A DNA stretch of 64,000 nt, from positions 1-64,000 of the forward strand of contig NZ_DAMACX010000006.1 of NCBI RefSeq assembly GCF_031998825.1, given 5' to 3'. The DNA comes from Pseudescherichia sp031998825 (lineage in GTDB: Bacteria > Pseudomonadota > Gammaproteobacteria > Enterobacterales > Enterobacteriaceae). Numbering within the stretch: position 1 is the stretch's first letter; the number at the start of each line of letters is the position of its first letter. The notes below the pieces were generated by a model, which was given only the letters and a program-made list of their open reading frames with translations, was not told the origin of the DNA and searched no databases. This document shows, piece after piece, positions 32,787 through 41,900 of the stretch. Both the position numbers and the translations under genes were made by a program.

Positions 32787-34001
32787 ATGAAGATTGTAGG
32801 GGCTGAAGTATTTGTTACCTGTCCGGGGCGCAATTTTGTCACCCTCAAAATTACCACCGACGAGGGGATTGTCGGTCTGGGCGATGCCACGCTAAACGGA
32901 CGCGAGCTCTCCGTGGCCTCCTATCTGAAGGATCACCTCTGCCCGCAGCTGATTGGCCGCGATGCCCATCGCATCGAAGATATCTGGCAGTTCTTCTATA
33001 AAGGCGCTTACTGGCGTCGTGGTCCGGTCACCATGTCCGCTATCTCGGCTATCGACATGGCGCTGTGGGACATCAAAGCCAAAGCTGCCAACATGCCGCT
33101 CTATCAGCTGCTGGGCGGCGCCTCCCGGGAAGGGGTGATGGTCTACTGCCACACCACCGGCCACAGCATTGATGACGTGCTGGAAGATTACGCCCGCCAT
33201 AAAGAGATGGGCTTCAAAGCCATTCGCGTTCAGTGCGGCGTGCCGGGAATGAAAACCACCTACGGCATGTCTAAAGGTAAAGGACTAGCCTACGAACCTG
33301 CCACCAAAGGCCAGTGGCCGGAAGAGCAGCTCTGGTCAACGGAGAAGTATCTCGACTTCACGCCGAAGCTGTTTGACGCGGTGCGCAGCAAGTTTGGCTT
33401 TAACGAACACCTGCTGCACGACATGCATCATCGCCTGACGCCAATTGAGGCGGCGCGCTTCGGCAAGAGCATTGAAGAGTTCCGCATGTTCTGGATGGAG
33501 GATCCGACTCCGGCCGAGAACCAAGAGTGCTTCCGCCTGATCCGCCAGCACACGGTGACCCCGATTGCCGTAGGTGAGGTCTTCAACAGCATCTGGGACT
33601 GTAAGCAGCTGATCGAAGAGCAGCTGATTGACTACATCCGTACCACTATTACCCACGCGGGCGGCATCACCGGCATGCGCCGTATTGCCGACTTCGCCTC
33701 GCTCTATCAGGTGCGTACTGGCTCTCACGGCCCGTCGGATCTCTCGCCGATCTGCCACGCGGCGGCGCTGCACTTCGACCTGTGGGTACCGAACTTCGGC
33801 GTGCAGGAGTACATGGGTTACTCCGAGCAGATGCTCGAGGTCTTCCCGAACAGCTGGACCTTCGACAACGGCTATATGCACCCTGGCGAGAAGCCTGGCC
33901 TCGGCATTGAGTTTGACGAGAAGCTGGCGGCGAAATACCCCTACGATCCTGCCTATCTGCCGGTAGCCCGCCTCGAAGACGGCACGCTGTGGAACTGGTA
34001 A
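32787..34001 (+). CDS. rspA: Enolase-superfamily dehydratase RspA (mannonate dehydratase type)
   Basis: The 404-residue protein belongs to the ManD/RspA branch of the mandelate racemase subgroup. Visible parts are the capping domain (1-115), AIDMALWDIKAKAANMPLYQLLGG, the metal ligand region HDMHHRLTP with the following WMEDPTP and GEVFN, and the HGPSDLSPICHAA loop. Homologues dehydrate D-mannonate or D-gluconate, often with low activity. E. coli rspA was first linked to starvation sensing. It starts behind AAGGA and is followed after 13 bp by rspB. Confidence 0.93.
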   Translation: MKIVGAEVFVTCPGRNFVTLKITTDEGIVGLGDATLNGRELSVASYLKDHLCPQLIGRDAHRIEDIWQFFYKGAYWRRGPVTMSAISAIDMALWDIKAKAANMPLYQLLGGASREGVMVYCHTTGHSIDDVLEDYARHKEMGFKAIRVQCGVPGMKTTYGMSKGKGLAYEPATKGQWPEEQLWSTEKYLDFTPKLFDAVRSKFGFNEHLLHDMHHRLTPIEAARFGKSIEEFRMFWMEDPTPAENQECFRLIRQHTVTPIAVGEVFNSIWDCKQLIEEQLIDYIRTTITHAGGITGMRRIADFASLYQVRTGSHGPSDLSPICHAAALHFDLWVPNFGVQEYMGYSEQMLEVFPNSWTFDNGYMHPGEKPGLGIEFDEKLAAKYPYDPAYLPVARLEDGTLWNW

Positions 34002-34014
34002 AGAGGAGTTGATG

Positions 34015-35034
34015 ATGAAAAGCATTGTTATCCAGAAACCGAACGAGCTGGTCATTGAAGAGCGGCCGGTGCCGACGCCAGCCGCAGGGGAAGTGCGGGT
34101 CAAAATCAAACTTGCCGGGATCTGTGGTTCAGACAGCCACATCTATCGCGGGCATAACCCGTTTGCCAAATACCCACGGGTGATCGGCCATGAATTTTTC
34201 GGCGTCATCGACGCGGTGGGAGAGGGCGTTGACGAGGCGCGCCTGGGGCAGCGGGTCTCCGTTGATCCGGTGATCAGCTGCGGTCACTGCTATCCCTGCT
34301 CCGTCGGCAAACCCAACGTCTGTACCTCACTGGTGGTGCTCGGCGTCCATCGTGACGGTGGCTTTAGCGAGTACGCGGCGGTGCCGGCAAAGAACGCCTG
34401 GGTTATTCCCGACGCCATTCCGGATAAGCATGCCGTGATGGTAGAGCCGTTTACTATCGCCGCCCAGGTGACCGGGCATGTCAGCCCCACCGAGCAGGAT
34501 GTAGCCCTGGTCTATGGCGCAGGCCCGATGGGTCTGACCACCGTCCAGGCGCTGAAGGGCGTGTACAACGTTAAGCAGGTCATTGTCACCGATCGCATCG
34601 AAGAGCGGCTGGCGATGGCGGAAAAAAGCGGCGCGGACTGGACGATCAATAACGGTAAAACGTCGCTGCAGGAGGCGCTGGAAGAGAGGGGCGTTAAGCC
34701 AACGCTGATTATTGACGCGGCCTGCCATCCGTCGATTTTGCAGGAGGCGGTGAACCTGGCATCACCAGCGGCGCGCATTGTCATGATGGGTTTCTCAAGC
34801 GAGCCGAGCCAGATTGTTCAGCAGGGGATCACCGGCAAAGAGCTGTCGATCTTCTCCTCACGCCTGAACGCTAACAAATTCCCGGTCGTCATCGACTGGC
34901 TGGAGAAGGGGTTAATCGATCCAGATAAATTGATTACCCACGCTTTTGACTATCACCACGTCACAGACGCAATCGAACTGTTTGAAAAAGACCAGCGGCA
35001 GTGCTGCAAGGTTCTGCTCACGTTCGGGGAATAA
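34015..35034 (+). CDS. rspB: Zinc-type alcohol dehydrogenase RspB
   Basis: The 339-residue medium-chain dehydrogenase aligns with E. coli RspB. Catalytic zinc ligands are Cys in LAGICGSDSH and the GHEFFG site. The structural zinc cluster is CGHCYPCSVGKPNVC, and the NAD(P) motif is VYGAGPMGLTTVQ. The substrate is probably a sugar acid or polyol such as L-gulonate. Start 34015 has the best spacing from GAGGAG; ATG 34012 is next to it. It is the second gene of the rspA-rspB-ydfJ-ydfI run. Confidence 0.92.
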   Translation: MKSIVIQKPNELVIEERPVPTPAAGEVRVKIKLAGICGSDSHIYRGHNPFAKYPRVIGHEFFGVIDAVGEGVDEARLGQRVSVDPVISCGHCYPCSVGKPNVCTSLVVLGVHRDGGFSEYAAVPAKNAWVIPDAIPDKHAVMVEPFTIAAQVTGHVSPTEQDVALVYGAGPMGLTTVQALKGVYNVKQVIVTDRIEERLAMAEKSGADWTINNGKTSLQEALEERGVKPTLIIDAACHPSILQEAVNLASPAARIVMMGFSSEPSQIVQQGITGKELSIFSSRLNANKFPVVIDWLEKGLIDPDKLITHAFDYHHVTDAIELFEKDQRQCCKVLLTFGE

Positions 35035-35083
35035 CAATTACTGCGATACGTGGTCCACATCTTACCCTGTAGAGATAGCCATT

Positions 35084-36481
35084 ATGACTCAAGCACAACA
35101 TGAAAGATCGACCTCAGACCTGGTGAAAGCGGCCGTCTCCGGCTGGCTCGGCACCGCGCTGGAATTTATGGACTTCCAGCTTTATTCCCTGGGGGCAGCG
35201 TTAGTATTCCATGAGATCTTCTTCCCGGAGCAGTCTGCCGCTATGGCGTTGATTCTGGCGATGGGGACCTACGGCGCAGGCTATATTGCCCGCATTGTTG
35301 GGGCATTTATCTTTGGCAAAATGGGCGACCGGGTTGGGCGTAAAAAGGTGCTGTTTATCACCATCACCATGATGGGGATCTGCACCACGTTAATCGGCGT
35401 TCTGCCAACCTATGCGCAGATCGGTATTTTTGCCCCGATCCTGCTGGTTACCCTGCGTATCGTTCAGGGGCTGGGCGCGGGCGCGGAGATCTCCGGCGCA
35501 GGCACCATGCTGGCTGAGTATGCCCCGAAAGGGAAGCGCGGCATTATCTCATCGCTGGTGGCGATGGGCACTAACTGTGGCACGCTGAGCGCCACGGCTA
35601 TTTGGGCGGTAATGTTTTTCTTCCTCGATCGGGAAGAGCTGGTTGCCTGGGGCTGGCGTATTCCGTTCCTCGCGAGCGTGGTGGTGATGATCTTCGCTAT
35701 CTGGCTGCGTATGAACCTCAAGGAGAGCCCGGTATTTGAGAAGGTCAGCGAAGGGGAAGCCCCTGCGCAAGCCAATCCGCAGGAGAGCTCTCTGGGCGCG
35801 ATGTTTAAGAGCAAATCCTTCTGGCTGGCAACCGGTCTGCGCTTCGGCCAGGCAGGCAACTCGGGTCTGATTCAGACCTTCCTCGCCGGTTACCTGGTTC
35901 AGACTCTGCTCTTTAATAAAAGCATCCCCACCGATGCGCTGATGATTAGCTCTATCCTTGGGTTTATTACTATCCCGCTGCTGGGTTGGCTGTCGGATAA
36001 GTTCGGGCGTCGTCTGCCCTATATCCTGCTGAACATCTCGGCGATTATCCTCGCTTACCCGATGCTGTCGATTATCGTGGATAACAGCTACACCCCAGGC
36101 GTAATTATGATGTCGATCATCATCATCCATAACTTTGCCGTGCTGGGTCTGTTCGCCCTGGAAAATATCACCATGGCGGAGATGTTTGGTTCCCGTAACC
36201 GCTTTACCCGAATGGCGATTTCGAAAGAGGCGGGCGGTCTGGTGGCGGTCGGCTTTGGCCCGGTGCTGGCAGGTATCTTCTGTAACATGACCGGTTCCTG
36301 GTGGCCAATCGTGGCGATGATGATCTGCTACTCCCTGATCGGTCTGGTCTCTGCATTCCTGATGCCAGAAGTGCGCGACCGCGATCTGAGCACGCTGGAA
36401 GACGCCGCTGAGCCGCAGGTTAAACAGGGCTCACTGGGTAACCACAACGCCTATGCTGCGGCATCCTCTCGCCGTCATTAA
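35084..36481 (+). CDS. ydfJ: MFS transporter YdfJ (metabolite:H+ symporter type), intact
   Basis: The 465-residue transporter has 12 predicted helices and the MHS-family signatures GAFIFGKMGDRVGRKKVLF and the GALENITMAEMFGSRNRFTR type loop (here LFALENITMAEMF). Its place between rspB and ydfI is that of E. coli ydfJ, which in K-12 is interrupted by the Qin prophage. Here it is complete. It presumably imports the sugar acid processed by RspA, RspB and YdfI. Confidence 0.87.
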   Translation: MTQAQHERSTSDLVKAAVSGWLGTALEFMDFQLYSLGAALVFHEIFFPEQSAAMALILAMGTYGAGYIARIVGAFIFGKMGDRVGRKKVLFITITMMGICTTLIGVLPTYAQIGIFAPILLVTLRIVQGLGAGAEISGAGTMLAEYAPKGKRGIISSLVAMGTNCGTLSATAIWAVMFFFLDREELVAWGWRIPFLASVVVMIFAIWLRMNLKESPVFEKVSEGEAPAQANPQESSLGAMFKSKSFWLATGLRFGQAGNSGLIQTFLAGYLVQTLLFNKSIPTDALMISSILGFITIPLLGWLSDKFGRRLPYILLNISAIILAYPMLSIIVDNSYTPGVIMMSIIIIHNFAVLGLFALENITMAEMFGSRNRFTRMAISKEAGGLVAVGFGPVLAGIFCNMTGSWWPIVAMMICYSLIGLVSAFLMPEVRDRDLSTLEDAAEPQVKQGSLGNHNAYAAASSRRH

Positions 36482-36495
36482 CAGGTATGACAATG

Positions 36496-36527
36496 TGGTC
36501 TGATAGCTTTTAAAAGATATCAGACCA
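36496..36527. promoter_or_regulatory. 32-bp palindrome between ydfJ and ydfI
   Basis: TGGTCTGATA is repeated inverted as TATCAGACCA, and the inner 12 bp continue the symmetry with one mismatch. No T tract follows, so an operator is more likely than a terminator. The TTGGTCTG half site also appears three times upstream of the PTS gene at 58.0-58.1 kb. Confidence 0.55.
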
Positions 36528-36556
36528 ATTAAGCAAAAGTTAATACAAATCAATAT

Positions 36557-36602
36557 AAATGCCGTCGCTTCACGTATCTTTGTGGCAGACGGCATCTTTT
36601 CT
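36557..36602 (+). terminator. Terminator-like hairpin upstream of ydfI
   Basis: ATGCCGTC and GACGGCAT enclose a loop with a second short stem and are followed by CTTTTCT. It may end the rspA-rspB-ydfJ transcript, so ydfI probably also has its own promoter. Confidence 0.6.
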
Positions 36603-36649
36603 CTACTGCCATTCTAGTCAGTGTAGTCAACCAATTAACGAGTCTTATC

Positions 36650-38110
36650 ATGGAAAACCGGCTATTAGAAGCAAAAGCAACTCTTCCTCAGTACGATCGG
36701 TCAAAACTGGTTCCGCGTATCGTCCATTTAGGTTTTGGTGCATTTCACCGCGCCCATCAGGGCGTCTACACGGACATCCTGGCGGCAGAGCATAACAGTG
36801 ACTGGGGATACTGCGAGGTCAACCTGATCGGCGGCGAGCAGCAGATCGCCGATCTTAAGCAGCAGGATAACCTCTACACCGTGGCGGAGATGTCCGCTGA
36901 CGCCTGGACGGCGCGCGTCGTCGGGGTGGTAAAACGCGCGCTCCACGCTCAGGTCGACGGTCTGGAAACCGTCTTTGCCGCGCTGTGTGAGCCGCAGGTG
37001 GCGATTGTCTCTTTAACCATTACCGAGAAGGGCTACTGCCACGCGCCCGCCACCGGGGAGCTGATGCTCGATCACCCGCTGATCGTCGCCGATCTGCAAA
37101 ACCCGCAGCAGCCAAAATCTGCGCCGGGCGTTATCGTTGAAGCGCTGGCCCGCCGTAAAGCTGCCGGTCTGCCGGCCTTTACCGTGATGTCCTGCGATAA
37201 CATGCCGGAAAACGGCCACGTGGTGCGCAACGTAGTCTGCGCCTACGCTCGGGCAGTGAATGCGGAACTGGGCGACTGGATCGCGCAGCACGTCACCTTC
37301 CCGTCAACCATGGTGGATCGCATTGTTCCGGCCGTTACGGCCGATACGCTGGATAAGATTGAACAGCTGACCGGGGTACGCGATCCGGCGGGTGTGGCCT
37401 GCGAGCCGTTTCGCCAGTGGGTTGTAGAGGATAGCTTCGTTGCCGGCCGTCCTGAATGGGAAAAAGCGGGCGCGGAGCTGGTTGCCGACGTGGTGCCGTT
37501 CGAAGAGATGAAGCTGCGAATGCTCAACGGCAGCCACTCGTTCCTTGCGTACCTTGGCTATCTGGCCGGTTACCAGCACATCAACGAGTGTATGGAGGAC
37601 AAAAACTATCGCCGCGCCGCTCACGCGCTGATGTTAAACGAGCAGGCACCGACCCTGAAGGTGAAGGGCGTCGATCTGGCTCACTATGCGGATCTGCTCA
37701 TTGCCCGCTACAGCAACCCGGCGCTGCGCCACCGCACATGGCAGATTGCCATGGACGGTAGCCAGAAGCTGCCCCAGCGGATGCTGGACTCCGTGCGCTG
37801 GCATCTGGTGCACAACAGCGATTTCTCACTGCTGGCTTTGGGCGTGGCGGGCTGGATGCGCTACGTCGGCGGCGTGGATGAACAGGGGCAGGCGATTGAG
37901 ATCAGCGATCCGCTGCTGCCAACCATTCAGCAGGCAGTTAACGGCAGTGAAGAGAGGGAATCCCGCGTCTTAGCGCTGCTGGGCATTGAAGGGATCTTTG
38001 GCAAGGAGCTGCCGCAGGAGCGGGCTTTCGTGGATCAGGTGCAGCAGGCCTATCAGCAGCTGCTGGCGCAGGGGGCGAAAGCCACCGTGGCGCAGTACGT
38101 TCAGCGTTAA
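36650..38110 (+). CDS. ydfI: Mannonate/fructuronate-type oxidoreductase YdfI
   Basis: The 486-residue member of the mannitol dehydrogenase family (UxuB, UxaB, MtlD) aligns fully with E. coli YdfI. Visible are RIVHLGFGAFHRAHQGVY (NAD-binding region), TITEKGY, NPVD-type region replaced by DNMPENGHV, and the catalytic KLRMLNGSHS(F) lysine motif. In E. coli YdfI reduces fructuronate or oxidises D-mannonate, linking it to RspA. A bidirectional terminator separates it from convergent rspR. Confidence 0.93.
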   Translation: MENRLLEAKATLPQYDRSKLVPRIVHLGFGAFHRAHQGVYTDILAAEHNSDWGYCEVNLIGGEQQIADLKQQDNLYTVAEMSADAWTARVVGVVKRALHAQVDGLETVFAALCEPQVAIVSLTITEKGYCHAPATGELMLDHPLIVADLQNPQQPKSAPGVIVEALARRKAAGLPAFTVMSCDNMPENGHVVRNVVCAYARAVNAELGDWIAQHVTFPSTMVDRIVPAVTADTLDKIEQLTGVRDPAGVACEPFRQWVVEDSFVAGRPEWEKAGAELVADVVPFEEMKLRMLNGSHSFLAYLGYLAGYQHINECMEDKNYRRAAHALMLNEQAPTLKVKGVDLAHYADLLIARYSNPALRHRTWQIAMDGSQKLPQRMLDSVRWHLVHNSDFSLLALGVAGWMRYVGGVDEQGQAIEISDPLLPTIQQAVNGSEERESRVLALLGIEGIFGKELPQERAFVDQVQQAYQQLLAQGAKATVAQYVQR

Positions 38111-38115
38111 GCAAT

Positions 38116-38143
38116 AAAAATGCCGCCATCAAGGCGGCATTTT
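38116..38143. terminator. Bidirectional terminator between ydfI and rspR
   Basis: AAAATGCCGCC-ATCAA-GGCGGCATTTT is a near-perfect inverted repeat with A and T ends, located between two convergent stops. Confidence 0.88.
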
Positions 38144-38170
38144 CGATTCATATTCCCGGTTCGCGCGCTT

Positions 38171-38857
38171 TTACTCTTCGCTAAACCAGTCGCTGTTCTC
38201 CTGGCGGATCAGCTGTACCGTCTCGCCGATCTCCTCCAGATGCGCGGTCATCGCTCTATCCACGCCCTCGACATCGCGCTTTGCCAGCGCATCAAAGATA
38301 GCCTGATGCTGGCGCAGCAGCTTCTCGGGCGGGGAAACGTGATCGAGACTCATATAGCGTACCCGGTCAATGGTGGCCTTGATGTTCTCCACCGTATCCC
38401 ACGCCAGCTGGCAGTCGGCAATCAGCGCCAGCTTCTGGTGAAACTCATCGTCAAGCTGGAAGAAGTCATCAAGCTGCTTGTGGTCGATAGCGATCCGCTG
38501 CTGGTGCAGATTCTGCTCCAGCTGATAGCGCTGACCGTCGGTGATCAGCGTCGCGGCCCGGCGAGCCACGGCGCACTCAATCGCCTGGCGAACAAAGCAG
38601 CCGTTGCGGACTTGGGTCATGGAGATCTTATTCACGTAGCTGCCGCGCTGGGGACGGATCTGAATCAGACCGTTCTCCGCCAGCTTAATGAAGGCCTCAC
38701 GAACCGGCTGGCGCGAGACGTCAAACCGCACCGACACCTCTTTCTCCGACAGCGGCGTGCCGGGAGGGATCAGGCAATGTACGATATCCTGACGCAGGAT
38801 ACGGTAAATTTGCTGATTGACGGGCAATACAGGATTAAGGTGGGTTTCGACGGCCAT
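38171..38857 (-). CDS. rspR: GntR/FCD repressor RspR (YdfH)
   Basis: The 228-residue regulator aligns with E. coli RspR (YdfH). The N-terminal HTH is SEKEVSVRFDVSRQPVREAFIKLAENGLIQI. The C-terminal FCD domain has the metal-site histidines in DDEFHQKLA and RQHQAIFDAL. RspR represses rspAB in E. coli. It lies at the far end of the cluster on the opposite strand. The shared GTATGGTAG motif upstream of rspR and rspA suggests autoregulation. Confidence 0.93.
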   Translation of the reverse strand: MAVETHLNPVLPVNQQIYRILRQDIVHCLIPPGTPLSEKEVSVRFDVSRQPVREAFIKLAENGLIQIRPQRGSYVNKISMTQVRNGCFVRQAIECAVARRAATLITDGQRYQLEQNLHQQRIAIDHKQLDDFFQLDDEFHQKLALIADCQLAWDTVENIKATIDRVRYMSLDHVSPPEKLLRQHQAIFDALAKRDVEGVDRAMTAHLEEIGETVQLIRQENSDWFSEE

Positions 38858-38887
38858 GCGCTCATACTTAATAAAATAGTGACTGGC

Positions 38888-38896
38888 CTACCATAC
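38888..38896 (-). promoter_or_regulatory. Candidate RspR half site upstream of rspR
   Basis: GTATGGTAG on the minus strand is identical to the right arm of the candidate rspA operator at 32724-32732. It lies 31 bp before the rspR start. Confidence 0.4.
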
Positions 38897-38947
38897 CATC
38901 TATTTGATCTGCATCCCATACCCGGCCCGCAGGCCGGGAGGGAAATA

Positions 38948-39694
38948 TCAACCGCGGTGCACGCTCAGGCCAGCCCATGTCTGGCTAACCGGCATCATCT
39001 CAAGGGTGTTGATGTTAACGTGCTTCGGCAGGGTCGCTACCCACCAGACGGCTTCACACACATCTTCTGCGCTCAACGCGTTGGTATTCTCGTAGGTTTT
39101 GCCAGCTTTGTCGTCGTCGCCTTTGAAGCGTACGTTGGAAAACTCCGTTCCGCCCACCAGACCCGGCTCAATGTTGGTGACGCGCACCGCCGTACCGTGC
39201 AGATCGGTACGCAGGTTGAGACTGAACTGCTGCACAAAGGCCTTTGTTGCACCATAGACGTTACCGCCCGCATAGGGCCAGCTGCCGGCCGTGGAGCCAA
39301 TATTGATAATGTGGCCGCGGTTGCGCTCAACCATACCCGGCAGCACGGCGCGGGTCATGTAGACCAGCCCCTTGTTATTGGTGTCGATCATCGTCTCCCA
39401 GTCCTCTACGCTGGCCTTATGCGCAGGCTCGAGGCCCAGCGCCAGACCGGCGTTGTTGACCAGCACGTCAATGTCGCGCCATTCGGCAGGCAGGGAGGTG
39501 AGCGCCTGCTCGATAGCGGCGCGGTTGCGCACGTCTAATTGCAGGGTCAGAACGCTATCGCCCAGCTCATCCTTCAGGGTCTGCAGACGCTCCTGACGAC
39601 GGCCGGTAGCAATCACTTTATGACCGTTCTCAACGAAACGGCGGGTGATGCTTTCGCCAAACCCTGCCGTTGCCCCGGTTACTAAAATAATCAT
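38948..39694 (-). CDS. ydfG: NADP-dependent 3-hydroxy acid dehydrogenase YdfG
   Basis: YdfG (RutE-like SDR) oxidises L-allo-threonine, serine and 3-hydroxypropionate and reduces malonic semialdehyde. The 248 residues align with E. coli YdfG. They show TGATAGFGESI (cofactor), NNAGLALG, the catalytic Ser in IGSTAGSWPY and Tyr/Lys in YGATK. Tandem ATG codons lie at 39697 and 39694 behind GAGGA; 39694 gives the E. coli length. A GC hairpin at 38921-38938 follows the stop. It is divergent from dcp. Confidence 0.95.
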   Translation of the reverse strand: MIILVTGATAGFGESITRRFVENGHKVIATGRRQERLQTLKDELGDSVLTLQLDVRNRAAIEQALTSLPAEWRDIDVLVNNAGLALGLEPAHKASVEDWETMIDTNNKGLVYMTRAVLPGMVERNRGHIINIGSTAGSWPYAGGNVYGATKAFVQQFSLNLRTDLHGTAVRVTNIEPGLVGGTEFSNVRFKGDDDKAGKTYENTNALSAEDVCEAVWWVATLPKHVNINTLEMMPVSQTWAGLSVHRG

Positions 39695-39780
39695 CATTCT
39701 GTTCCTCAACGCTTTTTGTGTGTTATTACGATAGCATGGGTTAAGAGCCTGCGGTAAACGACAATGTTTAAGGAGTTGAA

Positions 39781-41826
39781 ATGTCGCTAACAAATCCTTT
39801 ATTAAGTGAAAGCACGCTGCCCTATCTGGCTCCGCGTTTTGATCTGATCGAAGATAGCCACTATCGCCCCGCCTTTGACGAAGGGGTACGGCAAAAACGC
39901 GCTGACGTCAGCGCCATCTCCCAGGCGACGACGGCAGCGGATTTTAATAACACTATTCTGGCGCTGGAGCAGAGCGGGCAGCTTCTGACTCGGGTTACCA
40001 GCATCTTTTTTGCTATGACCTCCGCCCACACTAATGACTATCTCCAGCAGCTTGATGAAGCCTTCTCCACGGAGCTGGCCGAGCTGGCGAACGATATCTA
40101 TCTGGATGAGGCACTCTTCTCGCGTATCGATGCCGTCTGGCAGCAGCGCCATGCCCTCGGACTGGACGCAGAGTCCGTCCGGCTGACGGAGATCGTCCAC
40201 CAGCGCTTTATTCTGGCGGGAGCAACCCTGGGTACCGCCGAGAAGCAGGCGCTGAAAAGTTTGAATACCGAGGCGGCGGCGCTCACCAGCCAGTTTAACC
40301 AGCACCTGCTGGCGGCGGGCAAGGCGGGTGGGCTGATCGTAGAAAGCGAGCGGCAGCTTGATGGCCTGAGTGAGGCGGAGAAAGCCCAGGCGCGGGCGGC
40401 GGCCGAGGAGCGGGACCTGCCGGGGCGCTGGCTTATCCCGCTGCTAAACACCACCCAGCAGCCAGCGCTGGCGGAATTGCGCGATCGCCAGACCCGGGAA
40501 AAACTCTTCAAAGCGGGCTGGTCGCGTACGGAAAAGGGCGATGAAAACGATACTCGCGCTATCGTGCTGCGCCTGGCCAAAATCCGCGCCGAGCAGGCCG
40601 CGCTGCTGGGTTTCCCTGACTATGCGGCATGGAAAACCGCTGACCAGATGGCGCAAACCCCCGCCGCAGCGCTGACGTTCATGCGTAATATCGTTCCGGC
40701 AGCGCGCGCCCGTGCGGAGCAGGAGCTGGCGGATATTCAGCAGGTGATTGATCAGCAGCAGGGCGGATTTAATGCCGAGGCGTGGGACTGGGCATGGTAC
40801 GCCGAGCAGGTGCGCCGGGAGAAGTTTGCCCTCGATGACGCGCAGATTAAACCCTACTTTGTCCTCAATACCGTGCTGGTTGAGGGGGTGTTCTGGACTG
40901 CAAGCCAGCTGTTTGGCCTGACCTTTGTCGAGCGTTTCGATCTGCCGGTCTATCACCCGGACGTGCGCGTTTGGGAGATTTTTGACGCTGACGGCACCGG
41001 CATGGCGCTCTTCTACGGCGACTTCTACGCCCGCGACAGCAAAAGCGGCGGGGCATGGATGGGGAACTTCGTTGAGCAATCCGCGCTACAGGGAACCCGG
41101 CCGGTTATCTATAACGTCTGCAACTACCAGAAACCCACCGCAGGCGGCCCGGCACTGATTTCATGGGATGATGTCATCACGCTATTCCATGAGTTCGGCC
41201 ACACCCTGCACGGTCTTTTTGCCAGCCAGCGCTACGCCACGCTCTCAGGCACCAATACGCCGCGTGATTTCGTCGAGTTCCCGTCGCAGATTAACGAGCA
41301 CTGGGCCAGCCATCCTGACGTTTTCGCCCGCTATGCTCGCCACTATCAGACCGGAGAGCCCATGCCAACGGCGCTACAGGAGAAGATGCATCGGGCTGCG
41401 CTGTTCAACAAAGGTTACGACATGACGGAGCTACTGAGCGCCGCGCTGCTGGATATGAACTGGCATAGCCTGACATCACAAACCCCAGTGAGCGATGTTG
41501 CTGCCTTTGAAGCCGAGGTGCTTAAGCGGGAAGAGCTCGATCTTGCTGCCGTGCCGCCGCGCTATCGCAGCAGCTATTTCGCGCATATTTTCGGCGGGGG
41601 CTACGCTGCGGGCTACTACGCCTATATCTGGACGCAGATGCTGGCCGATGACGGTTACCAGTGGTTTGTGGAGCAGGGCGGATTGAACCGCGAAAACGGG
41701 CAGAAATTCCGTGAGGCGATTTTATCGCGCGGGAACAGCACTGATTTAGCTGAACTTTATCATTCCTGGCGTGGGCAAGCTCCAAAGATTGAACCGATGC
41801 TGGTGAATCGCGGGTTGAGCGCGTAG
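39781..41826 (+). CDS. dcp: Peptidyl-dipeptidase Dcp
   Basis: Dcp is a cytoplasmic M3-family zinc metallopeptidase that releases C-terminal dipeptides. The 681 residues are the family's full length. The zinc motif HEFGH is at 470-474, with the third ligand Glu499 in DFVEFPSQINEHW, and the C-terminal substrate region FGGGYAAGYYAYIW is present. It has AAGGAG upstream. The last codons (EPMLVNRGLSA) coincide with a 13-bp sequence repeated at 45390, so the gene end may have been rebuilt by an integrated element. Confidence 0.96.
   Translation: MSLTNPLLSESTLPYLAPRFDLIEDSHYRPAFDEGVRQKRADVSAISQATTAADFNNTILALEQSGQLLTRVTSIFFAMTSAHTNDYLQQLDEAFSTELAELANDIYLDEALFSRIDAVWQQRHALGLDAESVRLTEIVHQRFILAGATLGTAEKQALKSLNTEAAALTSQFNQHLLAAGKAGGLIVESERQLDGLSEAEKAQARAAAEERDLPGRWLIPLLNTTQQPALAELRDRQTREKLFKAGWSRTEKGDENDTRAIVLRLAKIRAEQAALLGFPDYAAWKTADQMAQTPAAALTFMRNIVPAARARAEQELADIQQVIDQQQGGFNAEAWDWAWYAEQVRREKFALDDAQIKPYFVLNTVLVEGVFWTASQLFGLTFVERFDLPVYHPDVRVWEIFDADGTGMALFYGDFYARDSKSGGAWMGNFVEQSALQGTRPVIYNVCNYQKPTAGGPALISWDDVITLFHEFGHTLHGLFASQRYATLSGTNTPRDFVEFPSQINEHWASHPDVFARYARHYQTGEPMPTALQEKMHRAALFNKGYDMTELLSAALLDMNWHSLTSQTPVSDVAAFEAEVLKREELDLAAVPPRYRSSYFAHIFGGGYAAGYYAYIWTQMLADDGYQWFVEQGGLNRENGQKFREAILSRGNSTDLAELYHSWRGQAPKIEPMLVNRGLSA
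41790..41802 (+). repeat. Left copy of the dcp-end direct repeat (attL-like)
   Basis: TGAACCGATGCTG lies in the last 13 codons of dcp and is repeated exactly at 45390-45402. Similarity continues weakly for about 22 bp after it. It marks the left edge of the 3.6-kb islet. Confidence 0.6.
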
Positions 41827-41900
41827 GGCGTATTTAGGTTGGAGACAGAACCGGGCGCGATGCCCGGTACCCAGTCGAGACCGCGAGCTCAAAGGAGACG

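Noticed and set aside
38120..39538. A 472-codon plus-strand frame spanning rspR and ydfG
   Set aside because: It covers two well-supported genes on the other strand plus their intergenic space and includes the terminator. It has no family motif or ribosome site.
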